Part shown: positions 20,526 to 29,745 of the stretch, piece after piece | How the letters are laid out: the number at the start of each line of letters is the position of its first letter | How positions within the stretch are numbered: the stretch's first letter is position 1 | Source: Parapedobacter koreensis | GTDB lineage: Bacteria; Bacteroidota; Bacteroidia; Sphingobacteriales; Sphingobacteriaceae | Direction of reading: 5' to 3' | Assembly: GCF_900109365.1 (NCBI RefSeq) | Contig: NZ_FNZR01000004.1 | Span: 310,001 to 374,000, forward strand | DNA: 64,000 nt | Made by a program: the position numbers and the translations under genes | Notes under the pieces: model-generated | What the model was told of the DNA's origin: nothing | What the model saw: the letters and a program-made list of their open reading frames with translations, nothing else | The model's database searches: none

Positions 20526-22153
20526 AAGCGGGAGAAAACGTTGTGATGGGCCTGGATTTCGGTACGGATTCCGTACGCGCGCTACTGGTGGATGCGGCTA
20601 CCGGTGACGAATTGGCGAGTGCTGTGCGGATGTACCCCCGGTGGAGTGAGGGTCTTTACTGCGATAGCGGGCGATCGCAGTTCCGACAGCATCCGCTGGA
20701 CCACATCGAAGCGATGGAAGCTGTCATCCGCGAGGTGCTTTCCGGAATTTCAGCCGATACGGTGAGCCGGATCAAGGGATTATCCGTGGATACTACAGGG
20801 TCTACGCCCGCCGCCGTGGATAGCCATGGCACGCCACTCGCTCTACTTCCCGAATTTGCGGACAATCCCAATGCCATGTTTGTGCTGTGGAAAGACCATA
20901 CGGCCATTGCCGAAGCGGAAGAGATCAATCAGCTCGCCCACAGTTGGGAAACAGATTATACCAAGTATTCCGGGGGTAGCTATTCCTCCGAATGGTTTTG
21001 GGCCAAGATGCTCCATATCCTCCGTGCCGATCCAGCCGTAGCCGAAAGCGCCTATTCCTGGTTGGAACATTGTGACTGGATTCCCCATATGCTCTGTGGC
21101 CATCGTGATGTGCTATCGATGCAGCGTAGCCGCTGCGCTGCAGGCCATAAGGCCATGTGGCATGAAGTATTTGGGGGCCTTCCTGCTGAAGCTTTCCTGA
21201 CGGCATTAGATCCAAGGCTTACCGGCATCCGTAATCGCCTGTACGACCAAACCCACACATCGGATACGGCTATCGGCACACTATCCCCCGAATGGGCAGA
21301 TCGGACAGGATTGCCTGAAAGCCTGGTCATCGGCATAGGGGCGCTAGATGCACACATGGGCGCTGTAGGCGCTGCTATTAAGCCCTATTCATTAGTGAAA
21401 GTCATCGGTACGTCCACCTGCGACATATTGGTGGCGCCGACCGCTAGGCACCGTGGCCAGTTTGTAGATGGAATTTGCGGACAAGTCGACGGTTCTGTTA
21501 TTCCCGGCATGCTCGGGTTTGAAGCCGGGCAGTCCGCTTTTGGCGACCTATACCAGTGGTTTGCCCGTTTGGTGACTTATCAGCAGGAACAGCATGCGAT
21601 TATCGGTCGCATTCTGGAGGCATTGAATCAGGAAGCCGCAGCTTTGCCGATCACGGAGACCGACGAGGTAGCACTCGATTGGGTAAACGGAAGGCGTACG
21701 CCAGACGTCAATCCCGCATTGAACGGTTGGCTCACAGGCATCCGGTTGGGCACGGATGCACCAAGGCTATTCAAGGCGCTGGTAGAAGCTACGGCGTTTG
21801 GCTCGAAAGCCATCGTGGATCGCTTTGAAAAGGAAGGCGTCCCTGTCAACGAAATCATTGCCACCGGAGGCATTGCCAAAAAATCGCCCTATGTGATGCA
21901 AGTGCTGGCAGATGTGTTAGGTCGGCCTATTAAGACGGTGAATACCGAGCAGTCTTGTGCGCTGGGATCAGCGATGTGCGCTGCGGTAGCGGCTGGCTTA
22001 TACCCGACGGTCAATGCGGCGCAGGAGGCCATGTCTTCCGGATTTGATCGGGAATATCGGCCGCATCCCGACCGTATTGGCATATACGAAATACTGTATC
22101 AACGGTATCAGGCATTGGGCGCGCTGCAAGCTTCTATTTTAAATGACCGCTGA
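20522..22153 (+). CDS. araB: Ribulokinase (FGGY carbohydrate kinase)
   Basis: 543-aa FGGY-family kinase that closely follows E. coli AraB. It starts with GLDFGTDSVRALLVD and continues with VDTTGSTPAAVD, FADNPNAMFVLWKDHTA, YSSEWFWAKMLH, RCAAGHKAMWHE, LDAHMGAVGA, VIGTSTCDILVA and GICGQVDGSVIPG. The FGGY ATP-side signature ATGGIAKKSPYVMQVLADVLG is near the C-terminus. AraB phosphorylates both L- and D-ribulose, so enantiomer is not fixed. No AraA, AraD or xylulose kinase is nearby, arguing against an ordinary L-arabinose operon. Its start codon overlaps the isomerase stop (ATGA). Confidence 0.92.
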   Translation: MKAGENVVMGLDFGTDSVRALLVDAATGDELASAVRMYPRWSEGLYCDSGRSQFRQHPLDHIEAMEAVIREVLSGISADTVSRIKGLSVDTTGSTPAAVDSHGTPLALLPEFADNPNAMFVLWKDHTAIAEAEEINQLAHSWETDYTKYSGGSYSSEWFWAKMLHILRADPAVAESAYSWLEHCDWIPHMLCGHRDVLSMQRSRCAAGHKAMWHEVFGGLPAEAFLTALDPRLTGIRNRLYDQTHTSDTAIGTLSPEWADRTGLPESLVIGIGALDAHMGAVGAAIKPYSLVKVIGTSTCDILVAPTARHRGQFVDGICGQVDGSVIPGMLGFEAGQSAFGDLYQWFARLVTYQQEQHAIIGRILEALNQEAAALPITETDEVALDWVNGRRTPDVNPALNGWLTGIRLGTDAPRLFKALVEATAFGSKAIVDRFEKEGVPVNEIIATGGIAKKSPYVMQVLADVLGRPIKTVNTEQSCALGSAMCAAVAAGLYPTVNAAQEAMSSGFDREYRPHPDRIGIYEILYQRYQALGALQASILNDR

Positions 22154-22247
22154 TGTCCATGCATTGCTGGAGTAATCCAAATAATCACTCGCTAACATCC
22201 TACAATACCCCGCCAATTTGCTACAGAACAGGGATACCTAGGCTACC

Positions 22248-22255
22248 TACCTTTG
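22248..22255 (+). promoter_or_regulatory. -7 box (TACCTTTG) of the aldolase gene
   Basis: Exact TAnnTTTG match 40 bases upstream of the aldolase ATG, with a TTTG about 32 bases further upstream. It makes the aldolase-symporter segment a second transcription unit. Confidence 0.55.
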
Positions 22256-22294
22256 GAGGTATCAATTATAAGTTAGACAATTACCCTGATATCA

Positions 22295-23224
22295 ATGAGC
22301 AAAAAGAACAAAGGATTTATTCCTGTTATGTTGACTCCCTTCAATGCGGACGGAACAATAGATTATGATGGATTAACCAGGTTAACCGAACTGTACCTCC
22401 ACGCGGGTGCATCAGGCCTGTTTGCCAATTGCCTTTCCAGTGAAATGTTTGAACTGCATGACGAAGAACGACTGGCGGTGACCAGGCATGTCGTAGCGGT
22501 GGCAGATGGAGCAGTCCCTGTGGTAGCAACGGCTACATTCGGGGGAACCGTCCAACAACAATCCGATTTTGTAAAACGCATGTACGACACGGGCATTGAG
22601 GCGGCCATCGTGATTACCAATATGTTGGCGGACGAGTACGAACCGAACGAACTGTTTGAGGAAAACGTTTTCCAATTATTGGATGCCACACCTGGGATTC
22701 CGCTGGGTTTTTATGAATGCCCCGATCCGTTCAAGCGGGTGCTTGCTGCGGAGCAGCTAAAGCGGTTTGTGGATACCGGAAGGGTAATTTATCACAAGGA
22801 CACGTGTTTGGATATCGATCTGGTGAAAGCAAAACTGGCGGTGACCGAAGACGTTCCCTCCTTTGGTCTATATGATGCTTACATGGTACATGCCGTGGAG
22901 TCGCTGAAAGCTGGATCAGCCGGACTCTCTTGCATCCAAGGGAATTATTACCCGGAATTGGTCGTATGGTTGTGTGACAACTATGACAACGCCGACCTGG
23001 CCGAAGAAGTAGCGCGTGTCCAACAGTTTTTCATCGACAACATGGACGTCATGCATACGGTTTATCCGCTGGTAGCAAAATATTTTTTACAGCAGCGTGG
23101 CCTCCCGATATCCACATTTACAAGGCGGGATGTCGGCATGTTTGATGACGAGGTTAAAGCCCAGGTGGACGCATTATATGCGCGGTATCTCGAATACCTC
23201 AGTGTGCTGAACGTAATAAAATAG
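22295..23224 (+). CDS. DHDPS/N-acetylneuraminate lyase-family pyruvate aldolase
   Basis: Class I aldolase TIM barrel, 309 aa. The Schiff-base Lys is in VIYHKDTCLD (about 168) and the catalytic Tyr in LGFYECPDPF (about 145). These enzymes form an enamine with pyruvate and make or cleave 2-keto acids. The usual carboxylate loop G-[ST]-[ST]-G-E is replaced by NCLSSE (about 47-52), pointing to a non-canonical subgroup. Neither NanE nor a ManNAc kinase is present, so N-acetylneuraminate is an unlikely substrate. Kdo, giving pyruvate plus D-arabinose, fits the neighbouring isomerase and kinase (inference). Confidence 0.85.
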   Translation: MSKKNKGFIPVMLTPFNADGTIDYDGLTRLTELYLHAGASGLFANCLSSEMFELHDEERLAVTRHVVAVADGAVPVVATATFGGTVQQQSDFVKRMYDTGIEAAIVITNMLADEYEPNELFEENVFQLLDATPGIPLGFYECPDPFKRVLAAEQLKRFVDTGRVIYHKDTCLDIDLVKAKLAVTEDVPSFGLYDAYMVHAVESLKAGSAGLSCIQGNYYPELVVWLCDNYDNADLAEEVARVQQFFIDNMDVMHTVYPLVAKYFLQQRGLPISTFTRRDVGMFDDEVKAQVDALYARYLEYLSVLNVIK

Positions 23225-23310
23225 TGCGCAATGTCTTGGATACGGAAGGATACAATCTGCTTTTTATTGTTATTTTACGGCACTGATTTATAAACTTACA
23301 TTCGATTATC

Positions 23311-24870
23311 ATGAATAATCTTCCAGTATTGGACCTTGCTGTCATTTTCATATACCTGCTTGCGATGGTATTTGTGGGTGTATGGTTTTCCCGAAGAAAC
23401 AAAAGTGCCGATCAGTTTACCAAAGCTTCGGGAATGATTCCCGGCTGGGCGGTGGGCATTTCCTTGTATGCGACGTTCCTGAGTAGCAATACGTTTCTTG
23501 GCGTTCCGGGCAAAGCATTTGGCAGCAATTGGAATTCGTTTGTGTTTAGTTTGTCGATGCCATTAGCAGCGTGGATTTCGGTGAAGTATTTTGTGCCTTT
23601 TTACAGAACGTTTGGGGGGATATCGGCCTATAGCAACCTGGAAGAGCGGTTTGGCCCATGGGCAAGGACGTATTCCGTTTTTTGTTTCTTGCTAATCCAA
23701 ATCGCACGGATGGGATCCATTTTCTTCGGCATAGCGCTCAGCCTTCAGGCACTCACGGGATATAGCATGATCAGCATCATGTTGGTCATGGGTATCTGTA
23801 TCGTGATTTACACCGTGATGGGGGGGATGGAAGCCGTGATATGGACCGAAGTCGTCCAAGGCGTACTCAAAACGTTTGGTGGACTGCTCATTCTGTATCT
23901 CGTTGTCCAAAACATTGATGGGGGCATTGGAAAAATCGCGGATATTGCGATACGCGATGATAAATTCAGTTTGGGGAGTTTTGACCTGAATTTTACGGAA
24001 CCCACATTTTGGGTCATATTTCTATATGGCCTATTCATGAACCTGAAAGCCTTTGGCTTCGACCAAAACTATGTTCAGCGCTACCATACGGCTAGTTCGC
24101 TCAAAGAAGCTGGAAAATCAGTCTGGCTTTGCATCAAGCTTTATGTCCCGATATCACTGGTTTTTTTCATCATCGGGACAGCGCTGTATGCCTACTACGA
24201 TCAGCACCCCGCACTCGCGGAAGCCATCAAAATACAGGCAGCGGCCGATAGGTTGCCGCTTGGCGCTAATACTGCCGAAATCGAACAGTTGGCTAAGACC
24301 TTGGGACCCGAGGACTATGGCGACAAGGTGATGCCACACTTCATGGTTCAGATGATTCCTGCCGGATTATTGGGGCTGATCATTTCGGCAATTTTAGCGG
24401 CAGCGATGAGCACCATCAGCTCCAGCATGAACGCCTCGGCGACAGTCTTTATTGAAGACATCTACAAGCGGTATTTCAGTCCGGGTATGGATGACAAGAA
24501 AAAGTTGCGGTTATTATTTATCGGGACTGCTTTTTTTGGCCTTTTGGGAATGTTTGCTGGCGTGGCGATGATTGGGGTCAAAAGTATCCTGGATACGTGG
24601 TGGGAGCTTTCAGGGATTTTTGCCGGTGGAATGTTCGGACTTTTTCTGCTCAGTATTATCAGCAAAAAGACGGGAAATAATCAAGCATTGGTGGCTGTGA
24701 TTGCCGGGATATTGGTCATTTTATGGATGACTTTTTCGTATTTGATCCCTGATCAATATGCCTTCTTAAGAAATACATTACATGCCAACATGGTGATTGT
24801 GGTGGGAACGCTGGTGATTTTTCTGACCGGTGTTTTGCTCACGTTTCTGAAAAGGCGGATAGCCGGATAA
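23311..24870 (+). CDS. Sodium:solute symporter (SSS family)
   Basis: Inner-membrane Na+-coupled transporter, 519 aa. About 13 hydrophobic segments are visible, beginning LDLAVIFIYLLAMVFVGVWFS. The early SSS motif GMIPGWAVGISLYATFLSSNTFLG is present, and the sodium-site region AILAAAMSTISSSMNASATVFIEDIYKRY lies near residues 353-390. The family carries sugars, sialic acids, myo-inositol and other solutes. Lying between the aldolase and susC, it probably imports the monosaccharide released in the periplasm. TACATTCG shortly before the ATG is a near-match to a -7 box. Confidence 0.92.
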   Translation: MNNLPVLDLAVIFIYLLAMVFVGVWFSRRNKSADQFTKASGMIPGWAVGISLYATFLSSNTFLGVPGKAFGSNWNSFVFSLSMPLAAWISVKYFVPFYRTFGGISAYSNLEERFGPWARTYSVFCFLLIQIARMGSIFFGIALSLQALTGYSMISIMLVMGICIVIYTVMGGMEAVIWTEVVQGVLKTFGGLLILYLVVQNIDGGIGKIADIAIRDDKFSLGSFDLNFTEPTFWVIFLYGLFMNLKAFGFDQNYVQRYHTASSLKEAGKSVWLCIKLYVPISLVFFIIGTALYAYYDQHPALAEAIKIQAAADRLPLGANTAEIEQLAKTLGPEDYGDKVMPHFMVQMIPAGLLGLIISAILAAAMSTISSSMNASATVFIEDIYKRYFSPGMDDKKKLRLLFIGTAFFGLLGMFAGVAMIGVKSILDTWWELSGIFAGGMFGLFLLSIISKKTGNNQALVAVIAGILVILWMTFSYLIPDQYAFLRNTLHANMVIVVGTLVIFLTGVLLTFLKRRIAG

Positions 24871-25040
24871 CCGATTGGAAATACGCCTTGTACGGTATGG
24901 CAATATTGTACAAAGAGTAGTAAACATGTAATATAAAAGCGCCCCCCTCATTACTGAACTTTGTAAAGTCGCTGTAATGCTTAGATAGGATAAGGGTTGC
25001 GCGGCAACTGATTATAACAATAGTAATAAACCTAATTTAT
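24871..25040. promoter_or_regulatory. Upstream region of susC with paired TTGTAC motifs
   Basis: CTTGTACGGT (24888-24897) and TTGTACAAAGAGTAG (24906-24920) place two GTAC cores 18 bases apart. The first shares TTGTACGGT with the isomerase promoter region (18845-18853). The second is close to the reverse complement of the 15-mer found there. The spacing would suit an AraC-family dimer. GAACTTTG near 24956 is a one-mismatch -7 box. Confidence 0.35.
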
Positions 25041-28000
25041 ATGAGAAAGCAATTAACAAACTACTTGGTGGTATTCTGTGCTTTAATTTGGGTTCAGCAA
25101 GCAAGGGCACAAATTACGGTTACAGGAAGGGTCATTGACTCACTGACGGGAGAGGCATTGGGCGGTGCGACGGTGAGCTTGCTCCAATCTTCCCTGAGTA
25201 CGACAACGAATGAAACCGGCAATTATTCAATTTCCGTTCCGGTTGGCAATTCCACGTTGGCGATTTCCTATATCGGATATCAGTCCACTACCGTTGAAGT
25301 TGGAAATAGGACGACCGTTGATGTCGTTTTGGTGAAAGCGGATGCGGCACTGGATGAGGTTGTCGTTGTCGGATACGGCACGACAAAAGAAGTGAATCTG
25401 ACCGGCTCGGTATCCGTCGTCAATAACAAGGATATCAATTGGAAACAGGTTGGGCAAACGTCCATGGCATTGCAGGGGGTAGCCCCGGGCGTGACGATTA
25501 CCCAGGGTTCGGGGCAACCGGGTAATGATGCCGGTACGATTCGCATACGGGGCTTAGGTACACTGGGGGCGGCTGGCCAAGATCCGTTGGTGCTTGTCGA
25601 TGGCGTTGAAATGGGATTGAATAATATCGACCCCAATGACATCGAAACGATCTCGGTGTTGAAAGATGCTGCATCTGCGGCGATTTATGGCTCACGGGCT
25701 GCAAATGGCGTCATCTTGGTGACAACAAAAAGAGCGCGATCGAATAAAATCGCTGTGAATTACAACACCTACGCAGGCTGGCAAAAACCCACGAACTTGC
25801 CTAAACTCGTTAGTGGATTGGACCATATGTTGCTGTTGAATGAGGCTAACCAAAACGTGAATCAATCCCCTACATTCCAAGAGAGCTATATTGAAGCTTA
25901 TCGGGAGAATGCGCCGAGTGACTTATATCCGAATACAGATTGGCAAACGCTTACCCTTACCTCATCGGGGTTCATGCATAATCATTCGCTGGATATATCG
26001 GGTGGTTCGGATTTCATTAAGGTACGTGCTTCTTTCAATCATTTGAATCAAGGCGGGCTTATTCCCAACACCGGCTACAGACGAAGCTCGCTTCGCGTCA
26101 ATACGGACTTGAAGGCGTCAGACAAATTGGGCTTTAAATTGGACATCCGTGGCAATGATGCGTTTGTTTTTGAACCGGGCATTGCCCCTGCACATATTTT
26201 CTTTTTGATGAATGGGCGGATCCCCGCCAATCAAGAAGGATTGCTATCCGACGGCCGGTATGGACAAGGCTGGTTGGGTGAAAATCCAATGGCCGCTGCC
26301 AATGCATCCGGACGGTCAGATGAGCGGACCTATTCGGCCATTATTAATTTGCAGGCCGACTGGAAACCGATAGACGGTATGAATATTAACGTCATGTATT
26401 CTCCGGAAGTATCAAGCGGAATGAATAAGTTATTCAGGAAAACTTACCAAACATTCTATGGTGATGGGCGATTGGCTTATTCCTACCCTGCGATTAATTC
26501 ATTGACGCAAACCAATCCATTTAACAGACAGGATAACTTCCGGGTGTTGCTTGACTATGCCCGGGGAGTTCAACAGCACAATTTTAAGGTGCTGGGCGGT
26601 TTCGAGCTTATAGACTCGTATGCGGAATCATTCAACGCGCGGCGGGAGAATTTTGTGCTTCAAGACTATCCTGTATTAAACGCGGGGTCTCGGGAAAACC
26701 AACAAGCCAACGGAGCGGGCGGCACGGAATATGGTCTGATGTCGTTTTTCGGAAGATTGAATTACGACTATGCGGAAAAAATCCTTTTTGAGGCCAACCT
26801 GCGGTACGATGGTTCTTCGCGATTTGCCAAAGGGAATCGCTTTGGGCTGTTTCCTTCATTTTCAGCGGGCTGGCGATTGTCTGAAGAACCCTTTTTGCAA
26901 GATGTGGATATTATTGACAACTTAAAAGTGAGGGCATCATGGGGGCAGCTGGGCAACCAAAATATCGGAGACTACCCCTTTGTCTCGGCAGTTGATCTAT
27001 CGCAAAGCTATATTTTTAACGAGTCGGCCGTACAGGCAGCAGCCCTTACACAGTTGGGCAACAACCTGATATCCTGGGAGACGACCGAGATGCTCAATGT
27101 CGGCTTAGATGCCACCCTTTTTAATAAGCTGTCGCTCACTGCGGAATATTATGTCCGGAATACGAAGGACATCTTGCTGGAATTGCCTATACCCGGTGCC
27201 GTAGGGTTGGGAGCGCCCTATCAGAATGCCGGAAAAGTGCGAAACAAAGGGTGGGATATCAGTTTAAACCATTTTAATACCATTGGTGATTTTAACTATA
27301 ATGTCAGGCTAACCCTGTCGGACGTAAAAAATGAGATCGTTGATTTAGAGGGAACAGGCCCGTACATCTCGGGGAGTACGATACGGATGGAAGGATACCC
27401 CATCGATGCTTTTTTTGGATACCAATCGCAGGGGCTATTCCAAACAGCTGAAGAAGTCGCAGCGCATGCGGCATTGTCAAGTGGTGCCTCTGCGCCCGGA
27501 GACATTAAATATGTGGACCAAAACGGAGATCATGTAATCAATGCAGACGATAGGGTGGTCTTGGGTTCTAATATCCCTCGGTATACGTATAGTGCAGACC
27601 TGACGGCATCCTTCAAGGGGTTTGACTTGAATGTGTTTCTACAGGGCGTCGGCAAAGTGGAGGGTTACCTACAAGGTTCGGGTGTATGGGCGTTTGACAC
27701 GGGAGGCACGGCATACATGCACCATTTGGATCGGTGGACACCGGAAAACCCCAATGCATCCTACCCAAGGTTGACTTTCGGCCTTACCAATAATTACCAG
27801 CACTCGGATTATTGGATGATAAACGGGGCGTACCTTCGGGTGAAAAATATCCAATTAGGATATACCTTACCACAGCGGATACTCGGAAATGGCTTTATTA
27901 AAAACTTCCGGATTACGGCCAGCGGGCAAAACCTACTTACGTTCGATAACTTTTTGGATGGTTTTGACGTGGAAATCCCACGCGGAAGTATTGAACGTTA

Positions 28001-28046
28001 TCCGATAGTTAAGATATATTCTTTTGGCCTCAACGTAAATTTTTAA
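25041..28046 (+). CDS. susC: SusC-family TonB-dependent outer-membrane glycan transporter
   Basis: 1001-aa TonB-linked transporter that imports oligosaccharides through the outer membrane. The signal peptide ends near QQARAQ. A carboxypeptidase-regulatory-like domain follows (about 25-100, ITVTGRVIDSLTGEALGGATV). Next come the TonB-box region and plug (DEVVVVGYGTTKEVNLTGSV...; VLKDAASAAIYGSRAANGVILV) and a 22-stranded barrel ending in the aromatic-rich IYSFGLNVNF. It is followed after 10 bases by susD. The cargo is the glycan processed by the downstream beta-propeller enzymes. Confidence 0.97.
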   Translation: MRKQLTNYLVVFCALIWVQQARAQITVTGRVIDSLTGEALGGATVSLLQSSLSTTTNETGNYSISVPVGNSTLAISYIGYQSTTVEVGNRTTVDVVLVKADAALDEVVVVGYGTTKEVNLTGSVSVVNNKDINWKQVGQTSMALQGVAPGVTITQGSGQPGNDAGTIRIRGLGTLGAAGQDPLVLVDGVEMGLNNIDPNDIETISVLKDAASAAIYGSRAANGVILVTTKRARSNKIAVNYNTYAGWQKPTNLPKLVSGLDHMLLLNEANQNVNQSPTFQESYIEAYRENAPSDLYPNTDWQTLTLTSSGFMHNHSLDISGGSDFIKVRASFNHLNQGGLIPNTGYRRSSLRVNTDLKASDKLGFKLDIRGNDAFVFEPGIAPAHIFFLMNGRIPANQEGLLSDGRYGQGWLGENPMAAANASGRSDERTYSAIINLQADWKPIDGMNINVMYSPEVSSGMNKLFRKTYQTFYGDGRLAYSYPAINSLTQTNPFNRQDNFRVLLDYARGVQQHNFKVLGGFELIDSYAESFNARRENFVLQDYPVLNAGSRENQQANGAGGTEYGLMSFFGRLNYDYAEKILFEANLRYDGSSRFAKGNRFGLFPSFSAGWRLSEEPFLQDVDIIDNLKVRASWGQLGNQNIGDYPFVSAVDLSQSYIFNESAVQAAALTQLGNNLISWETTEMLNVGLDATLFNKLSLTAEYYVRNTKDILLELPIPGAVGLGAPYQNAGKVRNKGWDISLNHFNTIGDFNYNVRLTLSDVKNEIVDLEGTGPYISGSTIRMEGYPIDAFFGYQSQGLFQTAEEVAAHAALSSGASAPGDIKYVDQNGDHVINADDRVVLGSNIPRYTYSADLTASFKGFDLNVFLQGVGKVEGYLQGSGVWAFDTGGTAYMHHLDRWTPENPNASYPRLTFGLTNNYQHSDYWMINGAYLRVKNIQLGYTLPQRILGNGFIKNFRITASGQNLLTFDNFLDGFDVEIPRGSIERYPIVKIYSFGLNVNF

Positions 28047-28056
28047 CACCATAGTT

Positions 28057-29730
28057 ATGAAAAGATATAGTAAACTATTAAGCATATTTACTTTGTGGAC
28101 GATGATGTCTTGTAGTGACATTTTGAACAAAGTGCCTTTGGATGGGCCGGCAGACATCACCTTTTTACAATCGACAGCCGAATTGAGTCTTGCCGTAAAT
28201 GGCGTTTACCGGAATCTTTGGTACAATTCGCTCAGCGCTTCCGGCCAATGGGAATATGTACTCGACCATTCCTCCGATATCGGATGGGATCGGAATCTGA
28301 GTGTATTTACATTTGCCGGAAACGGCAGCCACAGTGCTGCCGAAGCATCGTTTAGTTCCATTTGGGATCATTTGTACGCCGGAATAGGCCGCGCCAATTA
28401 CATATTAGCCAACTTGGATCGGGTAGCCGACGCTTCGCAGGAAACGCTGGATCTTGCTGACGGGCAAGTTCGTTTCTTAAGGAGCTACTGGTATAGCCAA
28501 TTGATTACACTATGGGGGGATGTGCCATTGGTATTGGAGCCGCTTGACATCGATGACAATAAACTTCCCCGTACCGCAAAGATGGAAATCGTTGATTTGC
28601 TGCTTGCCGATCTGGATATCGCAGCGGATAAGTTGCCGGAAACCTGGGGCACTGCTGATAGAGGAAGAGCAACGAAGGGTGCGGCGTTGGCGTTGAAATC
28701 CAGGATTGCATTGATTGGTGAACGGTATGACGTAGCGGCAGCAGCGGCAAACGAAGTCATACAAAGTGGCGTGTATGCGTTGTATCCCGACTACGAAAAA
28801 CTCTTTTCTTATGAAGGGGAGAGCTCTTCCGAAGTGATATTTGAGATCATGTTCCAATATGGAATTTATGATCACCGGATGCCTATTTCCACCTTTTCAA
28901 GAAACGCACAGGGCAACAGTACGAAGGTGCCCACGCAATCGTTGGTGGATTCATACGAATGTATTGATGGCCTGACGATTGATCAGTCGCCCCTTTATGA
29001 CCCCGCCAAGCCTTTCGAAAACAGAGACCCCCGACTGAGGCAGACCATTGCGGTACCGGGAGACGTGTTTTTGGGTTTCCAGTTTGAGACCCATAAGGAT
29101 AGCATTACGTGCTGGAATTACAATGTTTCCCCTGCTACCCGGATTCCCAATCAGGATGCAACCAATGCATATGCCAGTTTTTCCGGGTATTGCTGGAGAA
29201 AGACTACGGATCCCCAGGATGGGGGAGCATTACGGAACAATTCTTCGTTGAATTTTATGGTATTGCGTTTAGGGGAGGTTCTGCTGAACTATGCCGAAGC
29301 CAAAATTGAGCTCAACGAGCTGGATGCATCTTGTTTGGAGGCAATTAATCGCATCAGGGGACGGGAAAGTGTCCAGATGCCATCCATCCCAGCAGGGAAG
29401 TCCCAAGCGGAGATGAGGGCCATTGTACGTCGGGAACGGAAGGTGGAATTGGCGTTGGAGGGGCTTCGTTTGCAAGATATCCGGCGATGGAAAATTGCCG
29501 AGAAAGTCATGCCGGGGCCGTTATACGGGAGACCCCAAAAGCCATACAATTATGAAGATCAGGGTGTACCCGTTCTTGATCAGGACGGTGTGCTGGATTA
29601 TACCGCATATGCCGATAAATTGAGCGTAATCGAGCAACGCGCATTTAACCCCCAGCGCGATTACCTTTGGCCAATCCCGCAAAGTGAAATGGATATTAAT
29701 CCCAACCTTATTCAGAATCCAAATTATTAA
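28057..29730 (+). CDS. susD: SusD/RagB-family surface glycan-binding lipoprotein
   Basis: 557-aa lipoprotein that caps the SusC barrel and binds glycan at the cell surface. A lipobox Cys sits in WTMMSCSD (about residue 19). The SusD N-terminal TPR-like region includes SLAVNGVYRNLW. The C-terminal RagB domain has RLGEVLLNYAEAKIELNE, INRIRGR and VRRERKVELALEGLRLQDIRRWK, ending RDYLWPIPQSEMDINPNLIQNPNY. These are diagnostic family blocks. It pairs with susC and is followed 15 bases later by the first propeller gene. Confidence 0.97.
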   Translation: MKRYSKLLSIFTLWTMMSCSDILNKVPLDGPADITFLQSTAELSLAVNGVYRNLWYNSLSASGQWEYVLDHSSDIGWDRNLSVFTFAGNGSHSAAEASFSSIWDHLYAGIGRANYILANLDRVADASQETLDLADGQVRFLRSYWYSQLITLWGDVPLVLEPLDIDDNKLPRTAKMEIVDLLLADLDIAADKLPETWGTADRGRATKGAALALKSRIALIGERYDVAAAAANEVIQSGVYALYPDYEKLFSYEGESSSEVIFEIMFQYGIYDHRMPISTFSRNAQGNSTKVPTQSLVDSYECIDGLTIDQSPLYDPAKPFENRDPRLRQTIAVPGDVFLGFQFETHKDSITCWNYNVSPATRIPNQDATNAYASFSGYCWRKTTDPQDGGALRNNSSLNFMVLRLGEVLLNYAEAKIELNELDASCLEAINRIRGRESVQMPSIPAGKSQAEMRAIVRRERKVELALEGLRLQDIRRWKIAEKVMPGPLYGRPQKPYNYEDQGVPVLDQDGVLDYTAYADKLSVIEQRAFNPQRDYLWPIPQSEMDINPNLIQNPNY

Positions 29731-29745
29731 AACGGAAAAATTAAC

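Noticed and set aside
18900-22153. Ordinary L-arabinose operon
   Set aside because: The kinase is AraB-like, but the isomerase is of the fucose-isomerase family rather than AraA, and no AraD epimerase, arabinofuranosidase or arabinanase is present.
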